In this document: positions 44,297 through 52,864 of the stretch, in pieces
Layout of the letters: each line of letters begins with the position of its first letter
Numbering within the stretch: position 1 is the stretch's first letter
NCBI RefSeq assembly: GCF_008386495.1
Contig: NZ_VTHJ01000004.1
Location: 62,001-126,000, forward strand
Length of the DNA stretch: 64,000 bases
DNA from: Streptomyces tailanensis
GTDB lineage: Bacteria > Actinomycetota > Actinomycetes > Streptomycetales > Streptomycetaceae
Direction of reading: 5' to 3'
Position numbers and translations under genes: made by a program
The notes under the pieces: model-generated
Told to the model about the DNA's origin: nothing
The model's input: the letters and a program-made list of their open reading frames with translations, nothing else
Databases searched by the model: none

Positions 44297-47107
44297 ATGG
44301 CACCGCCGCTCTCCAGACGCTTCCTCCTCCAGTCCGCGATCCTCGCCGCGGCTGTACCCGGAGTCTCCTTCGGGACGGGCGCCGGCCGCGCGTCCGCCGC
44401 CATCGTTCCGGCGCCGTCCACGTGGTCCGTGCGGCCCTTCGAGCTCAAGGACGTGACGCTCGGCCAGGGCCTGTTCGCCGGCAAGCGGCAGCTGATGCTC
44501 GACCACGGCCGCGGCTACGACGTCGACCGCCTGTTGCAGGTCTTCCGGGCCAACGCGGGGCTCTCCACCAAGGGCGCGGTCGCCCCCGGCGGCTGGGAAG
44601 GCCTCGACGGCGAGGCCAACGGCAACCTCCGCGGCCACTACACCGGGCACTTCCTGACGATGCTCGCCCAGGCCTACGCGAGCACCAAGGACACGGCCTA
44701 CGCCGACAAGATCCGCTACATGGTCGGCGCCCTGACCGAGGTGCGCGCAGCGCTGCGCACCGATCCGCGCATGCTCGCCGTCACCGGGAAGTTCGGTACC
44801 GCCCAGGAGAACGTCCGGGGCTCCTACCAGTACGTCGACCTGCCCGCCGCCGTGCTCGGCGGGGCCTCGGCGATCACCCTGTCGGCCTGGGTGAAGCCCA
44901 CCCACAACGCCAACTGGGCCCGGGTCTTCGACTTCGGCAACAACAACACCCGCTACATGTACCTGGCGGCCCGCAACGCCAGCGGCTTCCCCCGCTTCGC
45001 CGTCACCACCAACGGCCCCGGCGGTGAACAGGGCCTCAACGGAACCGCCGCGCTGCCGCTCAACCAGTGGAGTCACCTGGCGGTGACCATCGGCGGCGGC
45101 ACCGGCACGCTCTACGTCAACGGCACGGCCGTGGCCCAGAACACGTCGATGACCCTCACTCCGGCGGCCCTCGGCACCCTGGCGAACAACTGGCTGGGGC
45201 GGTCCAATTTCTCCACCGACCCCGTCTTCGCGGGCGCGTTCGACGAGTTCAACGTCTGGTCGCGGGCGCTGACGGCCGCCGAGATCACGTCCCTGCAGAG
45301 CAACAGGGCGTCGGCCTCCACGGCGGGCCGGGGCAACCTGGCCTCGTACGACTTCTTCGAGACCACCGGCGGCACCTTCGCGGACGCCTCCGGGCGCGGC
45401 CTGACCGCCACCCTGCGCCGCACCTGGGGCGCACCCAGCCATGCCGGGTTCCTGGCGGCGTACCCGGAGACGCAGTTCATCCAGCTGGAGTCGATGACCA
45501 GCGGCGACTACACGCGCGTGTGGGCGCCGTACTACACCGCGCACAAGATCCTTCGCGGTCTGCTGGACGCCTACCTCCACGTCGACGACGCACGGGCGCT
45601 CGACCTCGCCTCGGGACTGTGCGACTGGATGTACTCACGGCTGTCGAAGCTGCCCGACGCCACGCTGCAACGGATGTGGGGGATCTTCTCCAGCGGTGAG
45701 TTCGGAGGGCTCGTCGAGGCGATCGTCGACCTGTACACGATCACCGGAAAGGCCGAACACCTCGCGCTCGCCAAGCTGTTCGACCTCGACAAGCTCATCG
45801 ACGCCTGCGCCGCGAACACGGACATCCTCGACGGCCTGCACGCCAACCAGCACATTCCCATCTTCACCGGTTACGCACGGCTGTACGACGCGACGGGTGA
45901 GGCGCGCTATCTGACGGCCGCGAAGAACTTCTGGGGCATGGTCGTCCCGCCGCGCATGTACGGCATCGGCGGCACCAGCACGGCCGAGTTCTGGAAGGCG
46001 CGCGGGGTCATCGCGGGGACCGTCAGCGACACCAACGCCGAGACCTGCTGTGCGTACAACCTGCTCAAGCTGAGCCGGACGCTGTTCTTCCACGAGCAGG
46101 ACCCGAAGTACATGGACTACTACGAGCGGGCCCTGTTCAACCAGGTCCTCGGCTCCAAGCAGGACAAGGCCGACGCCGAGAAACCGCTGGTCACGTACTT
46201 CATCGGCCTGAAGCCCGGCCATGTGCGCGACTACACCCCCAAGCAGGGCACCACCTGCTGCGAGGGCACCGGCATGGAGAGCGCCACCAAGTACCAGGAC
46301 TCGGTGTACTTCACCAAGGCGGACGGCAGCGCGCTGTACGTCAACCTGTACAGCGCCACCACGCTGAACTGGTCGGCGAAGGGCGTGACCGTCACCCAGG
46401 CCACCGACTTCCCCCGCGAGCAGGGCTCCACGATCACCTTCGGAGGCGGAAGCGCGGCTTTCGAACTGCGGTTGCGGGTGCCGTCCTGGGCGACCGCGGG
46501 CTTCCGGGTGACCGTCAACGGCAGCGCGGTGAGCGGCACTCCGACCGCCGGGACCTACTTCACGGTCCCGTCCCGCACGTGGCGCAGCGGTGACGTCGTA
46601 CGCGTGACGATGCCGTTCCGGCTGCGGGTGGAGAAGGCCCTCGACGACCCGTCGCTCCAGACGCTGTTCTACGGGCCGGTCAACCTGGTCGGCAGGAACA
46701 GCAGTACGAGCTACCTGTCGTTCGGGCTGTACCGCAACGCCGGTCTCTCCGGTGACCTGCTGCCCTCCCTCACTCCGGTGAGCGGGAAGCCGCTGCACTA
46801 CACACTGGACGGCACCGAATTCGCTCCCTTCTACGAAGGGAGCGAGGATCCGACCCACGCCTACGTCAAGCGCTCGGAACCGAAGGTCTACTTCGGCGGT
46901 ACCGACTCCGGCGTCGCCAACCCGGCGAAGTCCGACGGCACGACGCTGCTCGACGAGATCTGGGCCGGGGCGCCGTTCGCCAACAAGGGCGCCCTCGTCG
47001 CGCGCGTGCAGTCGACCGTGAACTCCTGGGTGTCGGCCGGGCTGCTGAGCCGGGCCGGCGGACAGCAGGTGGTCACGACCGCGGCGAACGCGACGTACGC
47101 GGCCTGA
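44297..47107 (+). CDS. Secreted GH127-type (DUF1680) beta-L-arabinofuranosidase-like enzyme with LamG insertion
   Basis: The 936-residue protein begins with a Tat signal (SRRFLLQSAILAAAVPGVSFG...ASAA). The GH127 fold opens with FELKDVTLGQGLFAGKRQLML. At about residues 155-350 a concanavalin/LamG-like domain is inserted (FGTAQENVRGSYQYVDLPAAVLGGASAITLSAWVKP, WSHLAVTIGGGTGTLYVNGT, GAFDEFNVWSRALTAAEI). GH127 then resumes with YYTAHKILRGLLDAYL, NAETCCAYNLLKLSR and GTTCCEGTGMESATKYQDSVYF, where the Cys residues of the zinc-thiolate active site are expected. Family enzymes release L-arabinofuranose. ACGAGG precedes the ATG at 44297. The substrate here is inference. Confidence 0.85.
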   Translation: MAPPLSRRFLLQSAILAAAVPGVSFGTGAGRASAAIVPAPSTWSVRPFELKDVTLGQGLFAGKRQLMLDHGRGYDVDRLLQVFRANAGLSTKGAVAPGGWEGLDGEANGNLRGHYTGHFLTMLAQAYASTKDTAYADKIRYMVGALTEVRAALRTDPRMLAVTGKFGTAQENVRGSYQYVDLPAAVLGGASAITLSAWVKPTHNANWARVFDFGNNNTRYMYLAARNASGFPRFAVTTNGPGGEQGLNGTAALPLNQWSHLAVTIGGGTGTLYVNGTAVAQNTSMTLTPAALGTLANNWLGRSNFSTDPVFAGAFDEFNVWSRALTAAEITSLQSNRASASTAGRGNLASYDFFETTGGTFADASGRGLTATLRRTWGAPSHAGFLAAYPETQFIQLESMTSGDYTRVWAPYYTAHKILRGLLDAYLHVDDARALDLASGLCDWMYSRLSKLPDATLQRMWGIFSSGEFGGLVEAIVDLYTITGKAEHLALAKLFDLDKLIDACAANTDILDGLHANQHIPIFTGYARLYDATGEARYLTAAKNFWGMVVPPRMYGIGGTSTAEFWKARGVIAGTVSDTNAETCCAYNLLKLSRTLFFHEQDPKYMDYYERALFNQVLGSKQDKADAEKPLVTYFIGLKPGHVRDYTPKQGTTCCEGTGMESATKYQDSVYFTKADGSALYVNLYSATTLNWSAKGVTVTQATDFPREQGSTITFGGGSAAFELRLRVPSWATAGFRVTVNGSAVSGTPTAGTYFTVPSRTWRSGDVVRVTMPFRLRVEKALDDPSLQTLFYGPVNLVGRNSSTSYLSFGLYRNAGLSGDLLPSLTPVSGKPLHYTLDGTEFAPFYEGSEDPTHAYVKRSEPKVYFGGTDSGVANPAKSDGTTLLDEIWAGAPFANKGALVARVQSTVNSWVSAGLLSRAGGQQVVTTAANATYAA

Positions 47108-47183
47108 CGGGCCTTTGCCGCGGGCGGCTGCTCCTCTGGTGGGGGCAGCCGCCCGCGTGTTTCCCAAGCGTTTCCCGGAGGGT

Positions 47184-47837
47184 CTACGCGGCGAGGCGCT
47201 CCGCGAGGGCCTTGGCCTTGACGGCCGCGTCGTCGAAGGCCTTGGCGCGGGAGGCCTCGAAGAGCGGGATCAGCTCGGACATCGCGGGGTTCTGCGGGGC
47301 CATGGTGAGCTCCGGGACGATGAAGTCGAGCTTTAGGCCGAGGGTGTCGGCCAGTACGGCCGTCAGGTAGTTCTGCACGTACTCGAACGGCTCGCGCGGT
47401 GTCCCGGGGGCGTAGGAACCGCCGCGGCTCGCGACGACCGTGACCGGGGTGCCCTTCGCCTTCGAGTCCTCGTTCATGGCCGTACGGCCGATGAGGATCA
47501 CGTTGTCCAGCCAGGCCTTGAGGGTCGACGGGATCGAGAAGTTGTACATGGGGGCGCCGATCAGGATCGCGTCCGCCTGCTCCAGCTCCACGATGAGCTT
47601 CTCGCGCTCGGCGAAGGCCGCCGCCTGCTCAGGTGTGTGCGTGGCCGGATCGGCGAAGCCGGCGGTGTGCGCGTCGGCGCTGATGTGCGGCACGGGAGCG
47701 GTGTGGAGATCGCGATAGATCACCGTGCCTCCCGGGTGCTGGTCCTCCCACGCCTTGCGGAAGGCCTCCGTCACCGCGCGCGACGTCGAGGCGCCGGCGG
47801 GGAGCACGGACGAGTCCAGGTGGAGAAGGGTGGCCAT
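47184..47837 (-). CDS. FMN-dependent NADH-azoreductase
   Basis: The 217-residue protein is a flavodoxin-like quinone/azo reductase: MATLLHLDSSVLPAGASTSRAVTEAF at the FMN phosphate loop, ILIGAPMYNFSIPSTLKAWLDNVI for the isoalloxazine site and VTVVASRGGSYAPGTPREPFEYVQNYL. It reduces quinones or azo compounds with NADH and often protects against electrophile stress. The ATG at 47837 follows GGAGTGACC. It is divergent from an HxlR regulator. Confidence 0.92.
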   Translation of the reverse strand: MATLLHLDSSVLPAGASTSRAVTEAFRKAWEDQHPGGTVIYRDLHTAPVPHISADAHTAGFADPATHTPEQAAAFAEREKLIVELEQADAILIGAPMYNFSIPSTLKAWLDNVILIGRTAMNEDSKAKGTPVTVVASRGGSYAPGTPREPFEYVQNYLTAVLADTLGLKLDFIVPELTMAPQNPAMSELIPLFEASRAKAFDDAAVKAKALAERLAA

Positions 47838-47873
47838 GGTCACTCCAAAAGCAAGAGCTGCGGTTTCGTACTC

Positions 47874-47892
47874 GACTATAGATAGCATAGTC
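47874..47892. promoter_or_regulatory. Operator between azoreductase and HxlR genes
   Basis: GACTAT (47874-47879) and ATAGTC (47887-47892) are a perfect inverted repeat with seven bases between. It lies 37-55 bases upstream of the azoreductase and about 47 bases from the regulator, the usual layout of HxlR operators. Confidence 0.6.
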
Positions 47893-47938
47893 ACTTACTT
47901 TTTTTCACCCACTCGCAGGAGTCCAGTACTCTGGACCC

Positions 47939-48316
47939 GTGGCGGAGCAGCAGCGGGACATCCACGGCGCCGAGCCGTGCCAGCAGGTCGACGCCGGCAT
48001 CACACGTGTGTTCGGCTTGCTCGGAAAACGCTGGACCGGCCTGATCGTGGCCGTACTGATGCCGCACCCCGCGCACTTCGTCGACCTGCGCAGGGCGATT
48101 CCGGGCATCAGCGAACGCATGCTCTCCGACCGCCTCACGGAACTCGCCGCAGCCGGCCTGGTCCTGCGCGCGGTCGACGAGGGGCCGCCGCTTCGGGTCA
48201 CCTACCGGCTGACCGAGGCCGGGGCCGCCCTGGAACCGGCGCTGCTGGAACTCGCCGCCTGGGCCGAGGTCCATCTGCCGCAGGGCCAGCCGTGCGCGGG
48301 AGCGGGGCGGGAGTAA
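47939..48316 (+). CDS. HxlR-family transcriptional regulator
   Basis: The 125-residue protein has a winged-helix HxlR domain: CQQVDAGITRVFGLLGKRWTGLIVAVLM, HFVDLRRAIPGISERMLSDRLTELAAAGLVLRAVDEGPPLRVTYRLTEAG. The conserved N-terminal cysteine is in EPCQQ and could sense redox or electrophiles, as in related YodB/QorR-type regulators. It faces the azoreductase gene over a short gap with a palindrome, so it is the likely repressor of that gene. Confidence 0.92.
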   Translation: MAEQQRDIHGAEPCQQVDAGITRVFGLLGKRWTGLIVAVLMPHPAHFVDLRRAIPGISERMLSDRLTELAAAGLVLRAVDEGPPLRVTYRLTEAGAALEPALLELAAWAEVHLPQGQPCAGAGRE

Positions 48317-48431
48317 CGCGCGATGCGCCGTGAGCAGCGCGGCGTGACGGGGTCGGTCTCCGGTGTGTGTGGCGGGCTCGGTCCGGTGCGTGGGGCGGTT
48401 TTCCACAGGCGTGGAGGTCCTGGGTGCCGAG

Positions 48432-48440
48432 TTGTCCACA
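48432..48440 (+). promoter_or_regulatory. Intergenic DnaA box
   Basis: A perfect TTGTCCACA in the gap between the HxlR and DUF2252 genes, with a TTTTCCACAGG relative 30 bases upstream. Confidence 0.5.
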
Positions 48441-48524
48441 GGGTCTGACGCGTTTCGGCCACCGGCTGTACCGTCGTCACGAGTTGATGTTCGTGCGTGT
48501 ATGTGAGCGGGGGAGGCGGTCGGT

Positions 48525-49970
48525 GTGACCGAGGGCGGTACGACGACGGTGGAGCCGGTGGTCGGGGCCGGGACGAGGGAGGCCGGGGCGCGAGTGCCGT
48601 GGGTGGCCGGCTTCGCGCGGTGGCCTTCCGCAGGGTCGCCCAAGGACGAGGGCAAGGCCCTGCGGGCGCGGGTGTCGCGCAGCGCGCACGCGGACCTGAC
48701 GCTCACCGCCGACCGACCGGACGCGGTGACCGCGGTCGAGGAGTCCAACCGCGGCCGTATCCCCGCCCTCACCCCGATACGGGTCGGCCGGATGGCTGCC
48801 ACCCCCTTCGCGTTCCTGCGCGGCTCGGCCGGACTCATGGCCCACGACCTCGCGCGTACGCCCATGACCGGCATCGGCACCCAGATCTGCGGCGACGCCC
48901 ACGCGGCGAACTTCGGTCTGTACGGGGACGCCCGAGGCGGCCTCGTCATCGACCTGAACGACTTCGACGAGACCCTGCACGGTCCCTGGGAGTGGGACCT
49001 CAAGCGCCTCGCCACCTCGCTGGTGCTCGCGGGCCGCGAGGCGGGCGCCGACGAGGACACCTGCCGCAAGGCGGCGCACGACGCGGCGGGCGCCTACCGG
49101 CGCACCATGCGGCTCCTCGCCAAGCTCTCGGCGCTCGACGCGTGGAACGCCATCGCGGACGAGGAGTTGGTCTCGTACACGGACGCCCACGATCTGCTGG
49201 GCACGCTGGAGCGGGTCTCCGAGAAGGCGCGGGCCAACACGAGCGGCCGCTTCGCGGCCAAGGCGACCGAGGCGGTGGAAGGCGGCGGCCGCCGCTTCGT
49301 CGACGCCCCGCCCGTGCTGAGCCGGGTGGACGACGCGGAGGCCACGGCGGTCGCCGCCTCCCTGGAGCACTACCTGACCACGCTCTCGGAGGACCGCCAC
49401 GCCCTGCTCGCCCGGCACGCCGTGCACGACGTGGCGTTCCGCGTGGTCGGCACCGGCAGCGTGGGCACGCGCTCGTATGTCGTGCTGCTCCTGGACCACC
49501 GTGGCGAGCCGCTCGTCCTCCAGGTGAAGGAGGCCCGCCCCTCGGCGCTGGAACCGCACCTCGCGACCGCCGGTTTCGATGTGCCGGACGTGAGCCATGA
49601 GGGACGCCGTGTCGTCCTCGGCCAGAAGCGTATGCAGGTCGTCAGCGACATCCTGCTGGGCTGGACCACCGTGGACGGACTCCCGTTCCAGGTACGCCAG
49701 TTCCGCAACCGCAAGGGCAGCGTGGACCCCGCGGCCCTCGCCGCCGACCAGATCGACGACTACGGCCGTATGACCGGCGCCCTCCTGGCCCGCGCCCACG
49801 CCCACAGCGCGGACCCCCGCCTCATAGCCGGCTACTGCGGCAAGAACGAGGAACTCGACGAGGCCGTGGCCACGTTCGCCGCGACATATGCCGACCGCAC
49901 GGAGGCGGACCACGCGGACCTGGTGGCGGCGGTACGGGCGGGGCGGATCGTGGCGGAGACGGGGGTGTGA
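48525..49970 (+). CDS. DUF2252 family protein
   Basis: The 481-residue protein has the kinase-like DUF2252 blocks: PFAFLRGSAGLMAHDLA, ICGDAHAANFGLYGDARGGLVIDLNDFDETLHGPWEWDLKRLATSL and LVLQVKEARPSALEPHL. The aspartates in GDAHAANFG and DLNDFDE resemble aminoglycoside phosphotransferase and protein-kinase catalytic loops, so it is probably an uncharacterised small-molecule kinase. It ends in VAETGV. GGGAGG precedes the GTG. No partner gene suggests a substrate. Confidence 0.88.
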   Translation: MTEGGTTTVEPVVGAGTREAGARVPWVAGFARWPSAGSPKDEGKALRARVSRSAHADLTLTADRPDAVTAVEESNRGRIPALTPIRVGRMAATPFAFLRGSAGLMAHDLARTPMTGIGTQICGDAHAANFGLYGDARGGLVIDLNDFDETLHGPWEWDLKRLATSLVLAGREAGADEDTCRKAAHDAAGAYRRTMRLLAKLSALDAWNAIADEELVSYTDAHDLLGTLERVSEKARANTSGRFAAKATEAVEGGGRRFVDAPPVLSRVDDAEATAVAASLEHYLTTLSEDRHALLARHAVHDVAFRVVGTGSVGTRSYVVLLLDHRGEPLVLQVKEARPSALEPHLATAGFDVPDVSHEGRRVVLGQKRMQVVSDILLGWTTVDGLPFQVRQFRNRKGSVDPAALAADQIDDYGRMTGALLARAHAHSADPRLIAGYCGKNEELDEAVATFAATYADRTEADHADLVAAVRAGRIVAETGV

Positions 49971-50081
49971 GGAGCCTGCGGGGCCCAGGAGCCGACAGGT
50001 GTGCCCAGGGATGCTGAGCCGGGTCGGCCGGCGAGAGCGGGCGGTCGGAGGAGTTTCCGGGCGTGGCCTAGGCTGGGGCGG

Positions 50082-51077
50082 GTGACGACCCCGGAAGCCG
50101 ATCAGTTCCCGTTCGAGCGCCCCGCTGAGCCTGTTGAGGCAGCTGGGGGTGCGGAGTCTGTCGAGGGAGCCGAGCACCAGGGCGATACGGAGCCGACAAA
50201 GGGCGCGGATGTCGGCGCGGCCGGTGGAGGGTCGGGGGCGGAGCGGCCTGAGGAGCGGTTGGAGCGGGCCGTGCGGGCGGCCGAGCAGGCGCTGATCGAG
50301 TACGAGATCGCCGTGGAGACCTTCCGGGTCGAGGTGGAGAACTTCTCCCGGCTGCACCACCAGAAACTCGGCCCCATGTACGCCCGGCTCGACGAGCTGG
50401 ACGCCCAGATCGCCGAGGCGAAGGCCGCGCGCACCGGCGACCCCGAGGACGTACGCAAGGCACAGGAGGCCCGGGCCCGGGTCATGCCCATGCCGGGTGT
50501 GGAGGAGCTGTTCCACGGCTGGATGGATTCGGAGGGCCTGTTCCCCGAGGCCGCCGCCATGCTCACCGACCAGCCCGTGCGGCCCCCGGAGCGGGTGCGT
50601 CCCAGTGACGAGGCCCGCAGGCTCTACCGCGAGCTGGTCCGCAAGGCGCACCCCGATCTGGCGCAGGACGACAAGGAGCGCGGGCGACGCGACGAGTTCA
50701 TATCCCGGGTCAACGCCGCGTACGGCCGTGGGGACGAGATCCTGCTGCGGGAACTGTCCGAGGAGTGGGCCGCGGGGCCGGTGCCCGAGGAGCGCAGGCC
50801 GAGTCGCAGCGAGGAGCTTTACGCCCGCCTCGAATGGCTCGCCCAGCGCAAGGAGCTGCTCACCCTCGTCGCCCGGGAGCTCGAGGAGGGCGCCATCGGC
50901 TCGATGCTCCGCCTCGCCCCGGACGACCCCGACCGTCTCCTCGACGAGATCGCCGATCAACTGTTGGCGGAGGTCGCGCAGCGGGAGGCGGAACTGGCGG
51001 CGCTTCTCACCCAGGACGGCCAGGTCGGTCAGGATGGCCAGGACGGGCCGGGCGGGCCGGGCGATCAGGTCGGCTAG
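50082..51077 (+). CDS. J-domain containing protein
   Basis: The 331-residue protein has a disordered N-terminus, a coiled-coil region (AVRAAEQALIEYEIAVETFRVEVENFSRLHHQKL...) and a central J-domain segment with the HPD motif in YRELVRKAHPDLAQDDKERGRRDEFISRVNAAYGRGD. The C-terminal helices (LEWLAQRKELLTLVARELEEG) are followed by a Gly/Gln/Asp-rich tail. The HPD tripeptide is what stimulates DnaK-type ATPases, but the classic DnaJ zinc domain is absent. The GTG at 50082 is the plausible start. It is upstream of a rhodanese gene. Confidence 0.82.
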   Translation: MTTPEADQFPFERPAEPVEAAGGAESVEGAEHQGDTEPTKGADVGAAGGGSGAERPEERLERAVRAAEQALIEYEIAVETFRVEVENFSRLHHQKLGPMYARLDELDAQIAEAKAARTGDPEDVRKAQEARARVMPMPGVEELFHGWMDSEGLFPEAAAMLTDQPVRPPERVRPSDEARRLYRELVRKAHPDLAQDDKERGRRDEFISRVNAAYGRGDEILLRELSEEWAAGPVPEERRPSRSEELYARLEWLAQRKELLTLVARELEEGAIGSMLRLAPDDPDRLLDEIADQLLAEVAQREAELAALLTQDGQVGQDGQDGPGGPGDQVG

Positions 51078-51172
51078 TCCGGTCGGCCGGCCGGGAGGGT
51101 CTTCGGCCGGGCTCCGGGGCGGTCGCCGGGTGGCCCGACCTGTAGGTGCTCGGGTCGGGTAGCGTCGTACGC

Positions 51173-51520
51173 ATGCATTTCGGAGCTGGTGTGCCCACGG
51201 TCGAGGTCGGGGACCTCAAGGACAGCGACTTCCTGCTGGACGTCCGGGAGGACGACGAGTGGCAGGCGGGTCATGCCGAAGGGGCGCTGCACATCCCCAT
51301 CAGTGAGTTCGTGGCACGTTACGGCGAGCTCACCGAGGCGGCGCCGCAGGACGGCAGGGTCCATGTGATCTGCCGCTCGGGCGGGCGTTCGGCGCAGGTC
51401 GCCATGTACCTCGTCCAGCAGGGCATCGACGCCGTGAACGTCGACGGCGGCATGCAGGTCTGGGCAGCCGCAGGCCGCCCGGTGGTGGACGACAAGGGCG
51501 GGGCCGGCTTCGTTCTCTAG
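51173..51520 (+). CDS. Rhodanese-like sulfurtransferase
   Basis: The 115-residue single-domain rhodanese has LLDVREDDEWQAGHAEGALHIPISEF, the active-site loop CRSGGRSAQVAMYLV with the catalytic Cys, and NVDGGMQVWAAAGRPV at the C-terminus. It would transfer sulfane sulfur to cyanide or another thiophile; the real acceptor is unknown. The ATG at 51173 gives the usual short N-terminus. Confidence 0.92.
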   Translation: MHFGAGVPTVEVGDLKDSDFLLDVREDDEWQAGHAEGALHIPISEFVARYGELTEAAPQDGRVHVICRSGGRSAQVAMYLVQQGIDAVNVDGGMQVWAAAGRPVVDDKGGAGFVL

Positions 51521-51542
51521 TCGGCTGCCTCGTTTGTCGAAC

Positions 51543-51572
51543 CAGGGCGCGCAGGAGATTCGCGCGCCCCTG
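51543..51572. terminator. Terminator between rhodanese and acyl-CoA dehydrogenase genes
   Basis: CAGGGCGCGC (51543-51552) pairs with GCGCGCCCCTG (51562-51572) with one bulge. The two genes converge here, so it can act in both directions. Confidence 0.6.
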
Positions 51573-51591
51573 TTCGCGGCGTGCGCGACGC

Positions 51592-52773
51592 TCACGCCAG
51601 TGGGTGTGCTGCCAGCAGATCGCCCAGTGCCTCCTCGTGCGCCGCTGCGGGGCCGAGTGACAGTTCGAGGTGCTTGGCCCAGGCGTGGTAGCGGTGCAGG
51701 GGGTAGTCGACGTCGGCACCGAAGCCGCCGTGCAGATGTTGCGCGGTCTGCACGACCCGTCGTACGCCCTCCGAGGCCCAGATTTTGGCCACGGCGACAT
51801 CCCCGGCCGCGGGCAGCGCACCCCCCGCCCCGGAACTGATCCGCCAGGCGGCCTGCCACAAGGTCGCCTCCATCGCACGTAGGTCGATGAAGCGGTCGGC
51901 GGCCTGTACGGCGACCGCCTGGAACGAGGCGATCGGGAACCCGAACTGCTCCCGCTTGCCGGCGTATTCGCTGGTCATGGCCAGTACCCCTTCCCCCAGT
52001 CCGAGTGCCAGCGCACACGTACCGGCGGCCAGCAGTTCCCGAAGCCGTTCCCAGGCGCCCTCCGCGTCGATGACGTTCCGCGCGGCGATCCGAACCGACT
52101 CCAGCCGCAGCTCGGCCAGCCGTTCCCCGGCCGTGGAGACCTGCTCGGCGAGCACGAGGCCGTCGTGGACCCGGGGCACGATCGCGAGCACGACCCGGCC
52201 GTCGGTGAGGGCGGCCGCATGCGCGGACCCGTCGGCGACGACACCGGACTCGACCACCCCCGGTACGACGACGAAGTCGGCGTTGTGCGCCCAGGGCACC
52301 GCCGTCTGCACGCCGTCCAGGACCCAGGTCCCGTCGTCCTCCCGCGTGGCGCTGACGGCCAGTTCGGCGGGGTCGTGGCCGGTGCGGCCGTGCGCGGCGA
52401 CGGTCAGCACGACCTCGCCCCGGCCCACCCGCGCGAGCAACTCCGCCTTCAACTCCTCGCCGCCGTGCGCCTGTACGGTCACCGCCGCCGCGCTGCTCTC
52501 CAGCAGCGGCACCCTGGCCAGCACCTTCGCCGACTCGTGCAACACCAGGCACAGCGCGATCGGGTCCAGCCCCGAGCCGCCGTACGAAGGGTCCAGCAAC
52601 AGGCTGAGCAGGTCCGCGTCGGCGAGCTTCGCCCACAGGGCCCGGTCGAAGTCGTCGGCCACGGCTCCCGGTACGAGCGAGGGGCTCGGCACCCCGTCCG
52701 GCGCGACTCCGGCGAACACCGCCCGCGCCGCCTCGGCCGCCGCCTGCTGCTCCTCGGTGAAGGTGAAGTCCAC
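51592..52773 (-). CDS. Acyl-CoA dehydrogenase
   Basis: The 393-residue flavoenzyme catalyses alpha,beta-dehydrogenation of an acyl-CoA. Family blocks are MDFTFTEEQQAAAEAARAVF, LLLDPSYGGSGLDPIALCLVL, LALGLGEGVLAMTSEYAGKREQFGFPIASFQAVAVQAADRF and QHLHGGFGADVDYPLHRYHAW. The usual ACAD FAD-binding motifs are less regular, as in the FadE group used for steroid or long-chain substrates. A KstR-like palindrome lies 41 bases upstream. It faces a hypothetical gene and the substrate cannot be assigned. Confidence 0.9.
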   Translation of the reverse strand: MDFTFTEEQQAAAEAARAVFAGVAPDGVPSPSLVPGAVADDFDRALWAKLADADLLSLLLDPSYGGSGLDPIALCLVLHESAKVLARVPLLESSAAAVTVQAHGGEELKAELLARVGRGEVVLTVAAHGRTGHDPAELAVSATREDDGTWVLDGVQTAVPWAHNADFVVVPGVVESGVVADGSAHAAALTDGRVVLAIVPRVHDGLVLAEQVSTAGERLAELRLESVRIAARNVIDAEGAWERLRELLAAGTCALALGLGEGVLAMTSEYAGKREQFGFPIASFQAVAVQAADRFIDLRAMEATLWQAAWRISSGAGGALPAAGDVAVAKIWASEGVRRVVQTAQHLHGGFGADVDYPLHRYHAWAKHLELSLGPAAAHEEALGDLLAAHPLA

Positions 52774-52813
52774 GGTTCCGCCCTTCCGTGTCGCCGATGA
52801 CGGGGCGTCAAGA

Positions 52814-52827
52814 TAGAACAGGTTCTA
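52814..52827. promoter_or_regulatory. KstR-like operator before the acyl-CoA dehydrogenase gene
   Basis: TAGAACAGGTTCTA is a perfect inverted repeat of TAGAAC and GTTCTA with two bases between. This is the form of the KstR operator (AAC, two bases, GTT core) that controls steroid catabolism in actinobacteria. It lies 41 bases upstream of the start. Confidence 0.6.
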
Positions 52828-52864
52828 GAAGAAGGGAATGGCGTGGTGGCGGTCGAGGAGGCGG

